Source of the DNA: Crossaster papposus
Taxonomy: Eukaryota > Echinodermata > Asteroidea > Velatida > Solasteridae
Length of the DNA: 64,000 bases
Direction: 5' to 3'
Assembly: GCA_037893245.1 (NCBI GenBank)
Contig: JBAIAA010000257.1
Location: forward strand, 186,001-250,000
The translations under genes were made by a program, and so were the position numbers. How positions within the stretch are numbered: the stretch's first letter is position 1; each line of letters starts with the position of its first letter. The notes beneath the pieces are model-generated. The model was not told the DNA's origin and did not search any database. It saw nothing but the letters and a program-made list of their open reading frames with translations. Shown in pieces: positions 44,707 to 56,222 of this stretch.

Positions 44707-45295
44707 TATGTACTCAGATTTTAATAATTGTGAATGTCTAACATGCATTATACATCCATCTCTAACGTTACTATGTCCCTAAAGGCATTCAAAATCACGG
44801 TTAAATTGTCACGCTTTGACCCAACATGTACTAGTAGTGGTACAAGTACATTGTAAAATCAACCACATACAGTACATGTACATGCATGTACATGGATTAT
44901 TTACATATCTTCTTGGGCATTTTGTGTCTCATTTCAAGGTTGCTTTGTTTATCATTTCTCTATGGTTTATAGTACACATCAGTTGCAGGTAGAATTGATT
45001 GAGCAGGTCGAATTGATTGCACACAGGACATGTACACAGTAATTAATTCTGTCATCTGCTAAGGGAATACAGCACCAATGCAGAAGAAAGGCAAGAGGAA
45101 ATCTTGCTTACGTGTACAGATCTGGTATCTTGTGTAGTCCAGTGTGGCGTAATGTGTTTTTTTAGGGGGAGGGGGGGGGGGGGGGGGGGGGGGGGGGCAG
45201 AGGGCATGCGGGTTGGAGGGAGGGGCAGGACAAGGCAAAGCATGTTAAGCCAGGGGTGCCCATTTGCCCTCATGATATGAGTGTATCAAAGTGTC

Positions 45296-45637
45296 TTAAA
45301 GGTAGTATACACCATTTGCAGATATCGAAAATATTTACTACCGAATTATTAAGAAATATCCTACTCATCTGAAAGTAAATGTTGATTCTGGGCATCCAGC
45401 AAAATGATTGCGCTAGATATCCTGTAATATTCCGAAAAATATAATTTTATAATGAAAAATTCGCGATCGCCGTCCGGCGCTGGTTGAAAAAACCCGCTGT
45501 TTTTCGTGTTTTTCTCGGCATCCATGATTGTAAAACTTCGGACAGCTCGGTTAAACGATATTTACTATAATACAATCCCCCAAATCTACCCATTCATGAT
45601 AATTCAAGCAATGACCAATGGTGTATACTACCTTTAA
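45296..45637. mobile_element. AGGTAGGATACACC-type MITE with paralogous empty site
   Basis: TTAA on both sides. Termini AAAGGTAGTATACACCATTTG and CAATGGTGTATACTACCTTT. The same place in unit 3 is the empty GTGTCTTAACTC (TTAA 47247-47250). Confidence 0.92.
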
Positions 45638-45742
45638 CTCGAACTTCCCTGTGTTTTACATAACGACCGAAGATACCATACTGTGTTTACCTTTGTTCCT
45701 GTACTACCGGTATAACCTAAACCCACAGACTTAGCGTATACT

Positions 45743-45988
45743 TTAACCAGTTCGCGCCGGGATTATTTTAACATCGCCGATCCCACGGGCGGGATTATTT
45801 TTAACGAAACTCAATCGTTTCGAAGTGGGTTCAGGCTGATAGTGCCGGGAATCACACCCACGCATTTCCGGCCTTGCTCGCTGCTGACATACATTTCCGA
45901 ACTTGAACTTGGCGTGTTTATGCGTCATCCGTTTTGAATTTTGGAAATTTTTTGCGTTTATATCTGTCATCCGGCGCGAACTGGTTAA
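45743..45988. mobile_element. TTAACCAGTT MITE with paralogous empty sites
   Basis: TTAACCAGTTCGCGCCGGG to CCGGCGCGAACTGGTTAA. Units 1 and 3 have the empty ATACTTTAATGCCC (TTAA at 44035-44038 and 47362-47365). Confidence 0.92.
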
Positions 45989-46223
45989 TGCCCGAGGGCA
46001 AAATTTAACAAAAGATGAATGCCTGAGGACTCCTATTGTGCTTCTGTCCTGGGGGAAGGTAGAGGGGAGGTGGTGGTTACAAGTATGGACAAATCTGCCA
46101 ATAACACATTTAAATATATATTGGGTTTTTTACAGAAGTCGCACCTTTGGAGAGACACTTGATAGTAATTTAGTTTGCTTACTGGCAATCCTGCAGGGGT
46201 GTGCATTGTTTTGTTTTTTGTTA

Positions 46224-46667
46224 TGTGACCCGCTCCATCAAAATCAGGAATAAGTCTCGAAATGACTTTTCAAGATATGCACATGGTGAGAAAGGGAATT
46301 TTATAAGCTTTCTAATGATACCCATCACAAGTGTGTATCTTCTTAGGTTAACGAGTTATGATCTGATGAAGATGACAGGTGTGTATTTATTTGCCGAATC
46401 CACATTCCCAGAAAAACAGCTTTGAAATAAACAAAATTGACTGAAATCATACGGACTGTGCACACAAATCCTCTTCATTTTCATCTTTATTGATCGTTTT
46501 TACCTACAAGACATTAATGGCAATAATCTGTGATAACTACACTTCCTAAAAATACAATGTTCAGAAAAATGACTTGGTCACGATTTTCACCTATGCGTTC
46601 ACTTCAACGGCCGATTGCGTAAAACGGCCCCAGCGACTTATTCCTGATTACGATGGAGCGGGTCACA
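46224..46667. mobile_element. TGTGACC-type MITE, copy 5
   Basis: Near-identical to copy 4 and at the equivalent point of unit 2, so it was duplicated with the array rather than inserted independently. Confidence 0.87.
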
Positions 46668-47577
46668 TATGTACTCAGATTTTAATAATTGTGAATGTCT
46701 AACATGCATTATACATCCATCTCTAACGTTACTATGTCTCTAAAGGCATTCAAAATCACGGTTAAATTGTCACGCTTGTACTAGTAGTGGTACATGTACA
46801 AGTACATTGTAAAATCAACCACATACAGTACGTACATGGATTATTTACATATCTTCTTGGGCATTTTGTGTCTCATTTCAAGGTTGCTTTGTTTATCATT
46901 TCTCTATGGTTTATAGTACACATCAGTTGCAGGTAGAATTGATTGAGCAGGCCAAATTGATTGCACATAGGACATGTACACGGTAATTAATTCTGTCATC
47001 TGCTAAAGGAATACAGCACCAATGCAGAAGAAAGGCAAGAGGAAATCTTGCTTACGTAAACAGATCTGGTATCTAGTGTACATGTAGTCCACAGTGTGTT
47101 TAGTGGTGTGGTGTGGTGGTTTGGGTTTTTTTTGGGGGCGGGTGGCGGGCAGAGGGCAGCGGGTCGGAGGGAGGGGCAGGACAAATCAAAGCATGTCAAG
47201 CAAGGGGTGCCTATTTGCCCTCATGATACGAGTGTATCAAAGTGTCTTAACTCAAACTTCCCTGTACATCAAGTCGTGCTTTACATAACGACCCAGGATA
47301 CCATATTGTGTTTCCCTTTGTTCCTGTACTATAACCTAACCCCACGGATTTAGCGTATACTTTAATGCCCGAGGGCAAAATTTAACAAAAGACGAATGCC
47401 TGAGGACTCCTATTGTGCTTCCTGGGGGAATGTGGAGGGGAGGTGGTGGTTACATGTATGGACATATCTGCCAGTAATACATTTAATTGCATTACATTTT
47501 TACAGAAGTCGCACTTTTGGAGAGACACTTGATAGAAATTTAGTTTGCTCACTGGCAATTCTTTTTTTCTTGTTATA
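46668..47577 (+). repeat. Tandem array unit 3 (partial)
   Basis: Follows units 1 and 2 from TACTCAGATTTTAATAATTG through GCCCGAGGGCAAAATTTAAC to the LINE-like tail. It has a shortened tail, then a different MITE. Confidence 0.83.
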
Positions 47578-47951
47578 TGTGGCCTGTCACCACAAAATGA
47601 GAGTAAAGTCGGAAATATTGAAAATTGAGATATTGGTATTTTCAAATTCTTGAGAAATAGAGCTTTTCAATGGTACATAACACTTGGGGTTTTTGCATAA
47701 TTTGCATATTTAATTACCGTGTTAATTAGACCAATAATGGACTTCAATCCAAACACTAACTATCAAACACTACGCAAAATCAGGTTTCAATAATTTGATC
47801 TCACCCAAAAAATAAGAATATGTAGAGGACTTGGGCTTTCCAATTTACGCAAAATCTCAAAATTGACGACCCTTCACATTTTGACTTTGGATGGCCATAT
47901 CTGCGAATCACATCGTGCGACTTTACTCTCATTTTGTGGTGACAGGTCACA
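47578..47951. mobile_element. TGTGGCC/TGTGACC-type MITE, copy 6
   Basis: Ends TGTGGCCTGTCACCACAAAA and the inverse of TGTGACCTGTCACCACAAAA, then TGAGAGTAAAGTCG inside. It sits where units 1 and 2 carry the unrelated-interior copies 4 and 5. Confidence 0.87.
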
Positions 47952-47952
47952 T

Positions 47953-48081
47953 ATTGTCTTAAGGGTGTTTTATTTTGTAATCTTTCTTGCTTTGTCCTCT
48001 TCTTATTTTTTGTCAACTTTTGTAATTGCCAACCTTTATTGTTTGTAATTCTGCCAAATAATAAATGAAATGAAATAAAAT
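47953..48081 (+). mobile_element. Remainder of LINE-like 3' tail
   Basis: Reads TTTTATTTTGTAATCTTTC to TTCTGCCAAATAATAAATGAAATGAAAT. With 47513-47577 it reconstitutes a tail like that at 33087-33316, split by the MITE. L2/CR1-like by its tail; no reverse transcriptase is present. Confidence 0.5.
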
Positions 48082-48184
48082 TCATCACTTACTCTGCTTT
48101 TTATACACCAGATAATGGAAAATATCACCACTAAAGTACTCCTATTATTTATTGTTTGCACGACACTGGCAGCTGCAGTATGAA

Positions 48185-48693
48185 AAAACACAAATAACAT
48201 AAGAATAACTGCTCGATGCCGGTTGAAAACAAACGCTGTTTTTTGTGCTTTTCTCGGCATCAATGACTGTAACACTTCGGACAGCTCAGTAAAACAGTAT
48301 TTACTATAAAATACAACCCCCTAAATCTACCCATTCATGATAATTCAAGCAATTACCAATGGTGTATCCTACCTTTAACTGACCTGGCCGAAGTTTTACA
48401 ATAATGGATGCTGAGAAAAGCAAGAAAAACGGCATTCGATTTCAACCAGCATTGGGCAGTTGTTCTTGTTGTTTTTTTGTTTTTTTCGCGATCGCCGTCC
48501 GGCGATCATGAGAATTATTTTATAAAATTAAAAATTTCGGAACAATTACAGGATATCTCATGCAACCATTTTGCTGGATGCCTACATGTAGAATCATTAT
48601 TTACTCTCAAATAAGTAAGATATTTCTTAATAACTATAGGTACAAGTAGTAACAAATGTTGATATCTGCTAATGGTGTATCCTACCTTTAATA
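48185..48693. mobile_element. Two AGGTAGGATACACC MITE parts joined at TTAA
   Basis: The right half of one copy (to 48379, GTGTATCCTACCTTTAA) is followed without a gap by CTGACCTGGCCGAAG, an internal point of a second copy that runs to GGTGTATCCTACCTTTAA at 48693. Confidence 0.8.
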
Positions 48694-49280
48694 TCACTAG
48701 CTGCAACGTGTTGACAGAATAACGATCGCTGAGCTGGGTCTAATTGTACCAGTAATTATAGCCCATGTATACACATGGTTACATACTATCTTCTATTTAT
48801 AACGGAACTCTTGGGAAAAATAACCTACGTTCTACAGTATCAAAATACACGACTGATGCAAAACGCATCAGGATAAAGGAAGTCGCCATTCAAGAACCAT
48901 CGGGCACAGCTTCTGTGGACAAAAGTATTGACAGAATATTTTTACATCTAAGGAGCTAAATTTAGTCACCAACACAAACCTATACAAACAGGGCTGTTTT
49001 GTGTGGGCAAATATCTTGAAGCTAAAAACAGATTTGTTTATTGTTGCATATTATGTTCACTTCTACTGTATGTACAGTATGCATGTACTTGTAGTGTACA
49101 GATTTCATTCCTTGAAAAAATAACTGCCAAGAAATGCAAGAACGATACATGTAACATGTACATACATGTACTAAATAGTAAATACCGGTATATCAATTTG
49201 AAATTTTCTAGACTAGACCATTTGTAATTTTGTTGTTAATGTGTAGTGAGAAGAAGTGCTCAAATTATAAAGATGGGTGC
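48694..49280. other. Intergenic DNA without recognised elements
   Basis: AT-rich, several TACATGTAC palindromes; no gene-like frame. Confidence 0.4.
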
Positions 49281-49682
49281 TTAAAGGGATCGTATACGTT
49301 TTGCAATCGGAACCCATTGTTTGTTTCAATCCTATATAGTTATAGATATATACCATAAAACTAACCTGTAAAAATTTCATTTCAAAAGGTGGATAGCGAT
49401 TTTGAGATATTGCCGAAAATCTGGAGCGGTTATGTCCAAGAAGGAAGAATATTTTGCATTGGAATACACAATCTCAGAAACGTCACTGCAGTAACGCTTC
49501 GCAGATTCAAATTTTTGGGGATAAAAAGTGATATCTTTTTCCATAACCGCAGTACATGTACTTCGAGGTGAAAAGTTTCTAAAACTGCATTATACTATCC
49601 AAAGCCGCTGTACTTCTTTACCAAGTAAGTTTTTATTGCCATTAATTTTTGGAGTAATTACCAAACGTATACGATCCCTTTA
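49281..49682 (-). mobile_element. AAAGGGATCGTATACG MITE, copy 2 (TTAA-flanked)
   Basis: Starts TTAAAGGGATCGTATACG and ends CGTATACGATCCCTTTAA. Reverse orientation relative to 41152-41622, without the nested hairpin. Confidence 0.88.
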
Positions 49683-50068
49683 AATGTACTTGTAGGATAT
49701 ACCATTTGCAGATGTCAACAAATGTTACTACCAAATTATTAATAAAAATCTTACTTTTTAGAAAGTAAGTAATAATTCTGGACATTCAGAAAAATGAATT
49801 CGCTAGACATCCTGTAATTGTTCCCCAACAAATTAATTTAATTAAAAAACATCACGATCGCCGGATGGCGATTGAGGAAAAACAAGAACAAGAATAACTG
49901 CCTGACGCCAGTTGAAAGCAAACCACATTTTTGTTTGCTTTTTTCTCGGCATCCATGATTGTAAAACTTCGGACAGGTCAGTGAAACAATATTTACCATA
50001 AAATACAACCCCCAAATCATGCATTCCTGATAATTCAAGTATTATCCAATGGTGTATCCTACCTTTAA
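49679..50068. mobile_element. AGGTAGGATACACC MITE, abutting the previous MITE
   Basis: Left end altered (TGTACTTGTAGGATATACCA), right end GGTGTATCCTACCTTTAA. It adjoins the TTAA of the AAAGGGATCG element. Confidence 0.8.
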
Positions 50069-51430
50069 CAACCATTACCCGATTTAGTTTAACCCTCCCT
50101 CTATGAGGGCAGTTTTTGTATGGCAGTGGCACATGCCAGTGGCACATGCCAATGACACATGCCAATTCACTCCAGCATGTGCAGTGAAGAGCATTTCTGT
50201 AGTTATTAAATGGGCATATGACTTTGCTTATCATTGTAACTAGCGGGATGCCGCGCTTCGCGCGGCACCCGCTAGCTGGGTGGAATTGTAACTTATAGAT
50301 ACACCTTGTTGACGTCCTAAAAACATAATGGATTGTATGACAAACAAACCGCATAACTTAGGGAGTAGAGTAACAGCTAGGTGTGTGTGTATAAACTTGC
50401 TTGTTTGTCATTCCATGATGCTTTTCAAATGTGTCGTAAAGGTTTGTTTCATGTTTCAAATAGTTCAGTTGTACATCATTCAATCAGAAAGTTTTCAATT
50501 AAAAGTATTACTTACTCAAATAAAAACCTTGCTATTTTCCTTAAATAGATCATGGGCCACTGCATACAGTGCAAAGTCATGCCGACCGGACAGGCAGCCA
50601 TGTCGACAGGCAGCCTCCGGGATGTACACCAATAATATTTCAATAAATGCAGAAAAGAACCGTTTAGTAAAAAAAATGTTACCACTCGCGAATGCATTAC
50701 ATGTAGGCCTATTGTAAAATCTATAGTTGGAAAATGGCGAAAATATGTAGTTCCCCGACGACGCAGTTGTAAATGGGATCTGAAATTGAATAGCCTGCTA
50801 TCGGGTAGAAAATAATACCAGTAATCATAACAGCTAAAGAAAGGATACAACTGGGACAATTTAAAACATTAAATGTTGTGAAACGTATCTTTATTACAAA
50901 ATGGGAAATAAAAAGAGTTGCATAAATGTTATGACAGTCAAGGCGTGACCCAGTTGATCTGCAGTTTCATATGGCATTCCTTGGAGTGCTACATGGAGTG
51001 CCATGTGAAAAACACGCTTTTTATGCGATTTTTGAAGTGGGTTGGAGTGTAAACAAAGAGTAAGGGTTAACTCTGCAAATCCTGTACAATCCCCCCCAAA
51101 AATAAATCGATTTTAATTTAACCCTTTCCATACCACAATTGACTCTGTGTTAAAGGGCCCATGTAATTTAATTGTCATTAATTTAAATGAAAGATTATAT
51201 TTAATTGATCTGAGTGATTTCCAGTATATAAAAGTTTTGTTTTGAAAAATATAAGTGGATTTTGTATTAAAAATGATTGCTATCCATCCAGCAATTGTTG
51301 TAAAAACTTGACTATTTTCAAACACCGCCCCCAATTCATTGAATTCGTCAACCCATCCATTTTTTAAAAATTACTACAGCAAAAGCAAATTGTTCAAACC
51401 ACGGTACCTTTAAATACATGGCAGATACAG
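50069..51430. other. Intergenic DNA with small repeats
   Basis: Contains three GCCANTGRCACAT repeats (50120-50165) and a strong GC hairpin, AGCGGGATGCCGCGCTTCGC... (50243-50277). No gene. Confidence 0.45.
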
Positions 51431-51673
51431 TTAACCAGTTCACGCCGGGTTTATTTTAACATCACCGAGCCGAGGCGCGGGATTATTTTTAACGAAACTT
51501 GATCCGAGGTGGGTTCAGGCCGATGGTACCGGGAAGCACACCCACGCATTTCCGGCCTTGCTCGCTGCTGACAGTCATTTCTGGCCTTGCTCGTGACGTG
51601 ATTACGGTATTCGTCATCCGTTTTGAATTTTGGGAAATTTGTAAGTGTACGTCCTCCGGCGCAAACTGATTAA
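51431..51673. mobile_element. TTAACCAGTT MITE, copy 6
   Basis: TTAACCAGTTCACGCCGGG to CTCCGGCGCAAACTGATTAA, with the GCCTTGCTCGCTGCTGACAG core. Confidence 0.85.
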
Positions 51674-52370
51674 ACAAAATTATTTAAATAAAAAAATAAA
51701 AAATGAATGCTAAATAAATACTGCCCACTGTCTGTACTTACAAAATTTGACCATCGCTCTTCAAAAGGATCATGCTCTGCCACTCATATGCATGTACATA
51801 CATACATGTACACGTAAGTACTATAGGTACCTGTACATGCACTGGTCACATAGCATCAGTTCATAGCACACAGTGCTCACCAGTGAAATAGGACATCCCT
51901 GGATCACAGTAAATCACATGTAAAAAAAGACATGGAAAATCACGCACAGGTCAAAACAAACTTACATCGAAAGAAATGACAGTCGCGACAGAGACTGAAC
52001 GCGCATCCTGGATAGTTGAAGAAAATACATCACTTTGTGATGTGAAGAATGTGAAGTGGCGTATCACTTGGATGCATAATGTGTACAAAGCATGCAGACA
52101 TCACTAGCGCAAATGTCCATGTGGTACATGTACGTGCTACATACTGTTTAGCTCCACACTGTGCTGTTTAGACCTATGCATTGACACAGTATGGGCAGAA
52201 CTGATTACTTTAATATTAGACTGCCCTGGACATTGACATCAGCAGCTCAGGCTAGGATGTGTATATTTACAAGGTCTATATATCCAAGGCCTATACAAAT
52301 TAAAGGGGCATTACGTCCAAGAAGCACTCAATTGGACATGTTTTGTTCTGCTATGTACATGTACACACAG
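51674..52370. other. Intergenic DNA without recognised elements
   Basis: AT-rich with TACATGTAC runs. No gene. Confidence 0.4.
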
Positions 52371-53148
52371 TCGTGAACCACATAACGACCGAGGATCGAT
52401 ATTGTGTTTTCCTCTATTCCTTTACTATACCCTAACCCCATTACCTAGCGCTTGCCCCAACGATCGAGGACCGAATTCAGACAAGCAAACCGTCCTTCGA
52501 GGATCCTTTGTTCCCTTTGTTCTCTTTTGTGTTTCGATCCTCGATCGTAATACGATACAAGAACACACATACTACTGCTAGTACTATACCCACCTTTAAA
52601 TACCACAAAAGTAGAAGAAAAAAACCGGTCATTTGAATATATTCATATTAAAATATGAATTTTAATTAGCACTTTAACAGCGTGATGCAAAAAAGGCACT
52701 TTACGGTTGGAATCATGATTAAACTCAAAAGGTTTATAGACAACCCCCCCCCCCCCCAATGGATTTAATCTTAACCGATAACCCCAATATATTTGATCAT
52801 AACCCCAATGGATTTCATCTTAACCCCAATGGATTTGAGCTTCCTTGAATTCCGTGTACTATATCCAAGAATTATCTCACCTCTACAGTCCTTAAGGCAG
52901 TCACTGTAAAACCTAAGCCTGGATATGGCTAATTAGAGGCCCCCTTCCATTAAAATATCTCCCCCATAAAAATGTCAAGTACAAGTATACACTTTTAATG
53001 TGAAGTTTTGTCGAATCACTTTGTAAACATTCACCACAATGTCACCTGTTGCGGCTGAGTTTACACGACCCAGAAACAAATGTTTATGAAGTTACACAGA
53101 TACGCATACAGCTGCCACTGTATAATATTACAAAGCTTTTATGATGCT

Positions 53149-53502
53149 TAAGGCCCATTAACACAGATGAGTGGTAACGGAATGCATTATATTGTCCATT
53201 TACACACAGAAATCCGTCCGGTATTTTTTTTTTTAGAGATCTAAGCGTTCCGAAGAGTCTGTGACGTCATACCCAACGAGACCGCTGATTGGCCAGAACG
53301 CGGAGTCTCCGCGCAGTATGCAAAAAAAAATCGCTCAGGTTTCTAATCGCAGTGGTTTATCGCCCTACCGCTAAGCTTAACCGCGTGGCTTGTTAAAATG
53401 TAAACAATCCCATAGAAAACCATGTGTTCTATTTTTTGACCGCGCGGAATTCCGTGTTCGCGGAATTCCGTTACCGCTCGTCTGTGTAAATGGGCTTTAA
53501 CT
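53149..53502. mobile_element. TIR element, AAGGCCCATTAACACAGATGAG termini
   Basis: Ends AAGGCCCATTAACACAGATG...GTGGTAACGGAAT and ATTCCGTTACCGCTCG...GTGTAAATGGGCTTTAA are inverted. The interior is GC-rich (CGCGGAGTCTCCGCG). Confidence 0.75.
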
Positions 53503-53631
53503 GGCAAGCCATGGCCACACAAACAAATGTCCTCAGTAATACACTGCAGCTAAAATTTGGGCAAACTTTCTCCAAGCCGTTTGATTTATTTGCCCGTTTG
53601 AATAGAAAAAAACACACAGACAAAAGATCCT

Positions 53632-53732
53632 TGGGGGGAGGGGGAGGAGGGGGAGGAGAGGGGGGAGTGGGGAGGAGGGAGAGGGAGGGGAGAGGGGGGG
53701 GGAGGGGGAGTGGGGAGGGGGGAGGGGGAGAG
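53632..53732 (+). repeat. Polypurine GGGGGA tract
   Basis: About 100 bases of G with interspersed A. Similar tracts are at 43747-43810 and 45171-45197. Frames through it are artefacts. Confidence 0.9.
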
Positions 53733-54385
53733 GCTCGGATTATCCCGGCATTTGATATACAGCGCATGTACATAAAATGCATTCAAACCATTTGTCCGGT
53801 ATTTAACCGTTATTTAATTGAAGAATAATTCATAATTTATACACTATTCTTGTGTGTGTATTTGGTGCTCTTGTATCGTATTACGATCGAGGGTCGAAAC
53901 ACAAAAGAGAACAAAGGGAACAAAGGATCCTCGATCGACGGTTTGATTGTCCGAATTCGGTCCTCGATCGTTGGGGCAAGCGCTAAGGTAATGGGGTTTG
54001 GGTATAACATAGGAATAAAGGAAAACACAATAGGGGATCCTCGATCATTATGTGGTTCACGACTAGGTGTACGTACATTGTACATGTACTTTGTAGTGTG
54101 AAAAATGTGTGTTTACAATGTACATGTAGTTTCATCCCAATCACAGACTAAAGGCTGGTTCTTATGCGAACGCGAATTTATGACATCTGGAATTCGTCCA
54201 ACTCGTGCAAACGTTGCTAACAGTTGCCAACTATGCGAACGATTTTACATTGGACGTGGAATGTTGGTCGAACGTTAGCATTGTTCGCATGAGTAGAACG
54301 CAGCCCAGGGCAAATTTTCGTGCTGCGAAATTTTGCAAAAGTTATATTGTAAATATACATGAAGCATTGGCAAGAGGCATAGAAT

Positions 54386-54722
54386 TTAAAGGTAGGATAC
54401 ACCATTGGTAATTGCGTGAATTATCAAGAATGAATAGTAAATATCGTTTAACTGACCAGTCTGAAGTTTTACAATCATGGATGCCGAGAAAAGCAACAAA
54501 AACGGCATTCGTTTTCAACCGGCATTGGGCTGTGGTTCTTATGTTGCTCTTGGTTTTTTTTAAATTAAATTAAATTTGTCGTAACATTTAAAAGATATCT
54601 AATGCAATCATTTAGATGGATGCCTACAATCATTATTTACTTTCAAATAAGTAAGATATTTCTTAATAGTACTTTGGTCATAAAGATTTTTTATATCTGC
54701 AAATGGTGTATCCTACCTTTAA
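54386..54722. mobile_element. AGGTAGGATACACC MITE
   Basis: Full-length, TTAA at both ends, termini AAAGGTAGGATACACCATTGG and GCAAATGGTGTATCCTACC. Its right TTAA is shared with the next element. Confidence 0.9.
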
Positions 54723-54950
54723 CCAGTTCGCGCCGGATGACGTATATAAACGCAAAGATTCAAAACGCATGACACATAAACACGTCACGAGCAAGGCCGG
54801 AAATGTCTGTCAGCAGCGAGCAAGGCCGGAAAAGCGTGGGTGTGCTTCCCGGCACTATCGGCCTGAACCCGCTTCGGATTGAGTTTCGTTAAAAATAATC
54901 CCGCCCCTCGGCTCAGTGATGTTAAAATAATCCTGGCACGAACTGGTTAA
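54719..54950. mobile_element. TTAACCAGTT MITE, copy 7
   Basis: TTAACCAGTTCGCGCCGGAT to CCTGGCACGAACTGGTTAA; directly adjacent to the preceding MITE, sharing TTAA 54719-54722. Confidence 0.9.
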
Positions 54951-55280
54951 CCTCTAGAATTATAGGTCCATGACAGGAACACATTTCACAGCCCCTTTAA
55001 TGTGTTTTCCCAGCACAACAATCCCAAGGAAGTTGCTTCCCAGCAGATGGTACACATAATCAATTACTCTCTTCAAAACCACCACATTATAATCAGCACA
55101 TGTACAGTAACTGTTTCTAGCCAAATTAATGGTAACTGTTACAAATTGTTGAAGCTATGCCATGCACTGATGCTCAAATTACCACTTGTGCACTAATGTG
55201 ATTGAGCCTCGCGGTTTTTATCATAGAATATTTTTTTGTATTGCCTTTTTTTATCATAGAATATTTTTTGTTGTATTGCC

Positions 55281-55655
55281 TCAAAGGTAGGATACACCAT
55301 TGGTAATTTCTTGAATTATCATAAATTGGTGGACTCAGGGGGGGGGGGGTTGTATCTCATAGTAAATATCGTTTGAATGGCCTGTCCGAAGTTTTACAAT
55401 CACGGATGCCGAGAAAAGCACGAAAAACAGTGTTTGTTTGCAACCCGTGTCGAGCAGTTATTCTTATGTTATTTTGGACGGCGATCGCAAATTTTTTTTA
55501 TAAATTTTTTTTTTTCAGAATAATTGCAGGATATCTAGCGCAATCATTTTGCTGGATGCCTAGAATCATTATTTACTTTCAGATGACTAAGATATTTATC
55601 AATAATTTGGTAGTAAATATTTTCGATTTCTGCAAATGATGTATCCTACCTTTAA
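55281..55655. mobile_element. AGGTAGGATACACC MITE
   Basis: Starts TCAAAGGTAGGATACACCAT and ends GATGTATCCTACCTTTAA. The left TTAA has decayed to TCAA. Core CTGTCCGAAGTTTTACAATC and ATCATTTTGCTGGATGCC. Confidence 0.88.
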
Positions 55656-56222
55656 AGGCCCTGCTCACTTTGGGGAATCTCAAAAACCATAATAAATGTT
55701 CACAGATTTACAAATAACTTACACGGTATAAACATGATGTTAGAAAACTTCCCGTGGAATAGTTTTGCCTGAAATGCTATAGTCGTTGAGAAATGATTAA
55801 AACAATTAGTTTTGGTCTTATAAGACGAGAATTAAGAAATCGTTCAGAAATTTGTCGTCTTTTTTTCAATAAGGCTGAAACTTTCACAATGAAATTTTAC
55901 TACATATATCTTTATTCACAGAAAATATGGATTACTTTAATAGCCAAAAACCAATGCTGTGCGATGCCTTTAATTCAGAGTTTATTTGCGCAGTTTTGTT
56001 CAGTATTTACTTTTATAGTTGAACAAAAATTACATTTGCAAATATTGCTTTGAAAACATTAGGTATTGGTACATGTAGCTGTAAATTCAGGTAATTCTAA
56101 TTTAGCGGTGCGCGAAAGCATTCGAACGACGAACGCCCACGCATAGGCATCATTATTGCTCAGTTCAGTATGTGACGGGCGTGTGAAGGACGTGTACCCC
56201 AAACGATGATTGTGATCACAAT
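55656..56222. other. Intergenic DNA, possibly another TTAA-flanked element
   Basis: Starts AGGCCCTGCTCACTTTGG directly after a TTAA. No matching right terminus was found. No gene. Confidence 0.35.

Larger units (their letters stand above)
44707..46667 (+). repeat. Tandem array unit 2, enlarged by two MITE insertions
   Basis: Same order as unit 1, starting TACTCAGATTTTAATAATTG. It is longer because of insertions at 45296-45637 and 45743-45988, each exactly at a TTAA. It ends in a TGTGACC MITE (46224-46667). Confidence 0.85.
52371..54067. repeat. Widely spaced inverted repeat pair (about 195-bp arms)
   Basis: Left arm 52371-52562 (GTCGTGAACCACATAACGAC...CGATCGTAATACGATACAAG). Right arm 53868-54067 is its reverse complement with differences. 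Both relate to the CATAACGACCGAGGATC repeat at 3.8, 11.1 and 43.9 kb. About 1.3 kb lies between. Confidence 0.8.
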
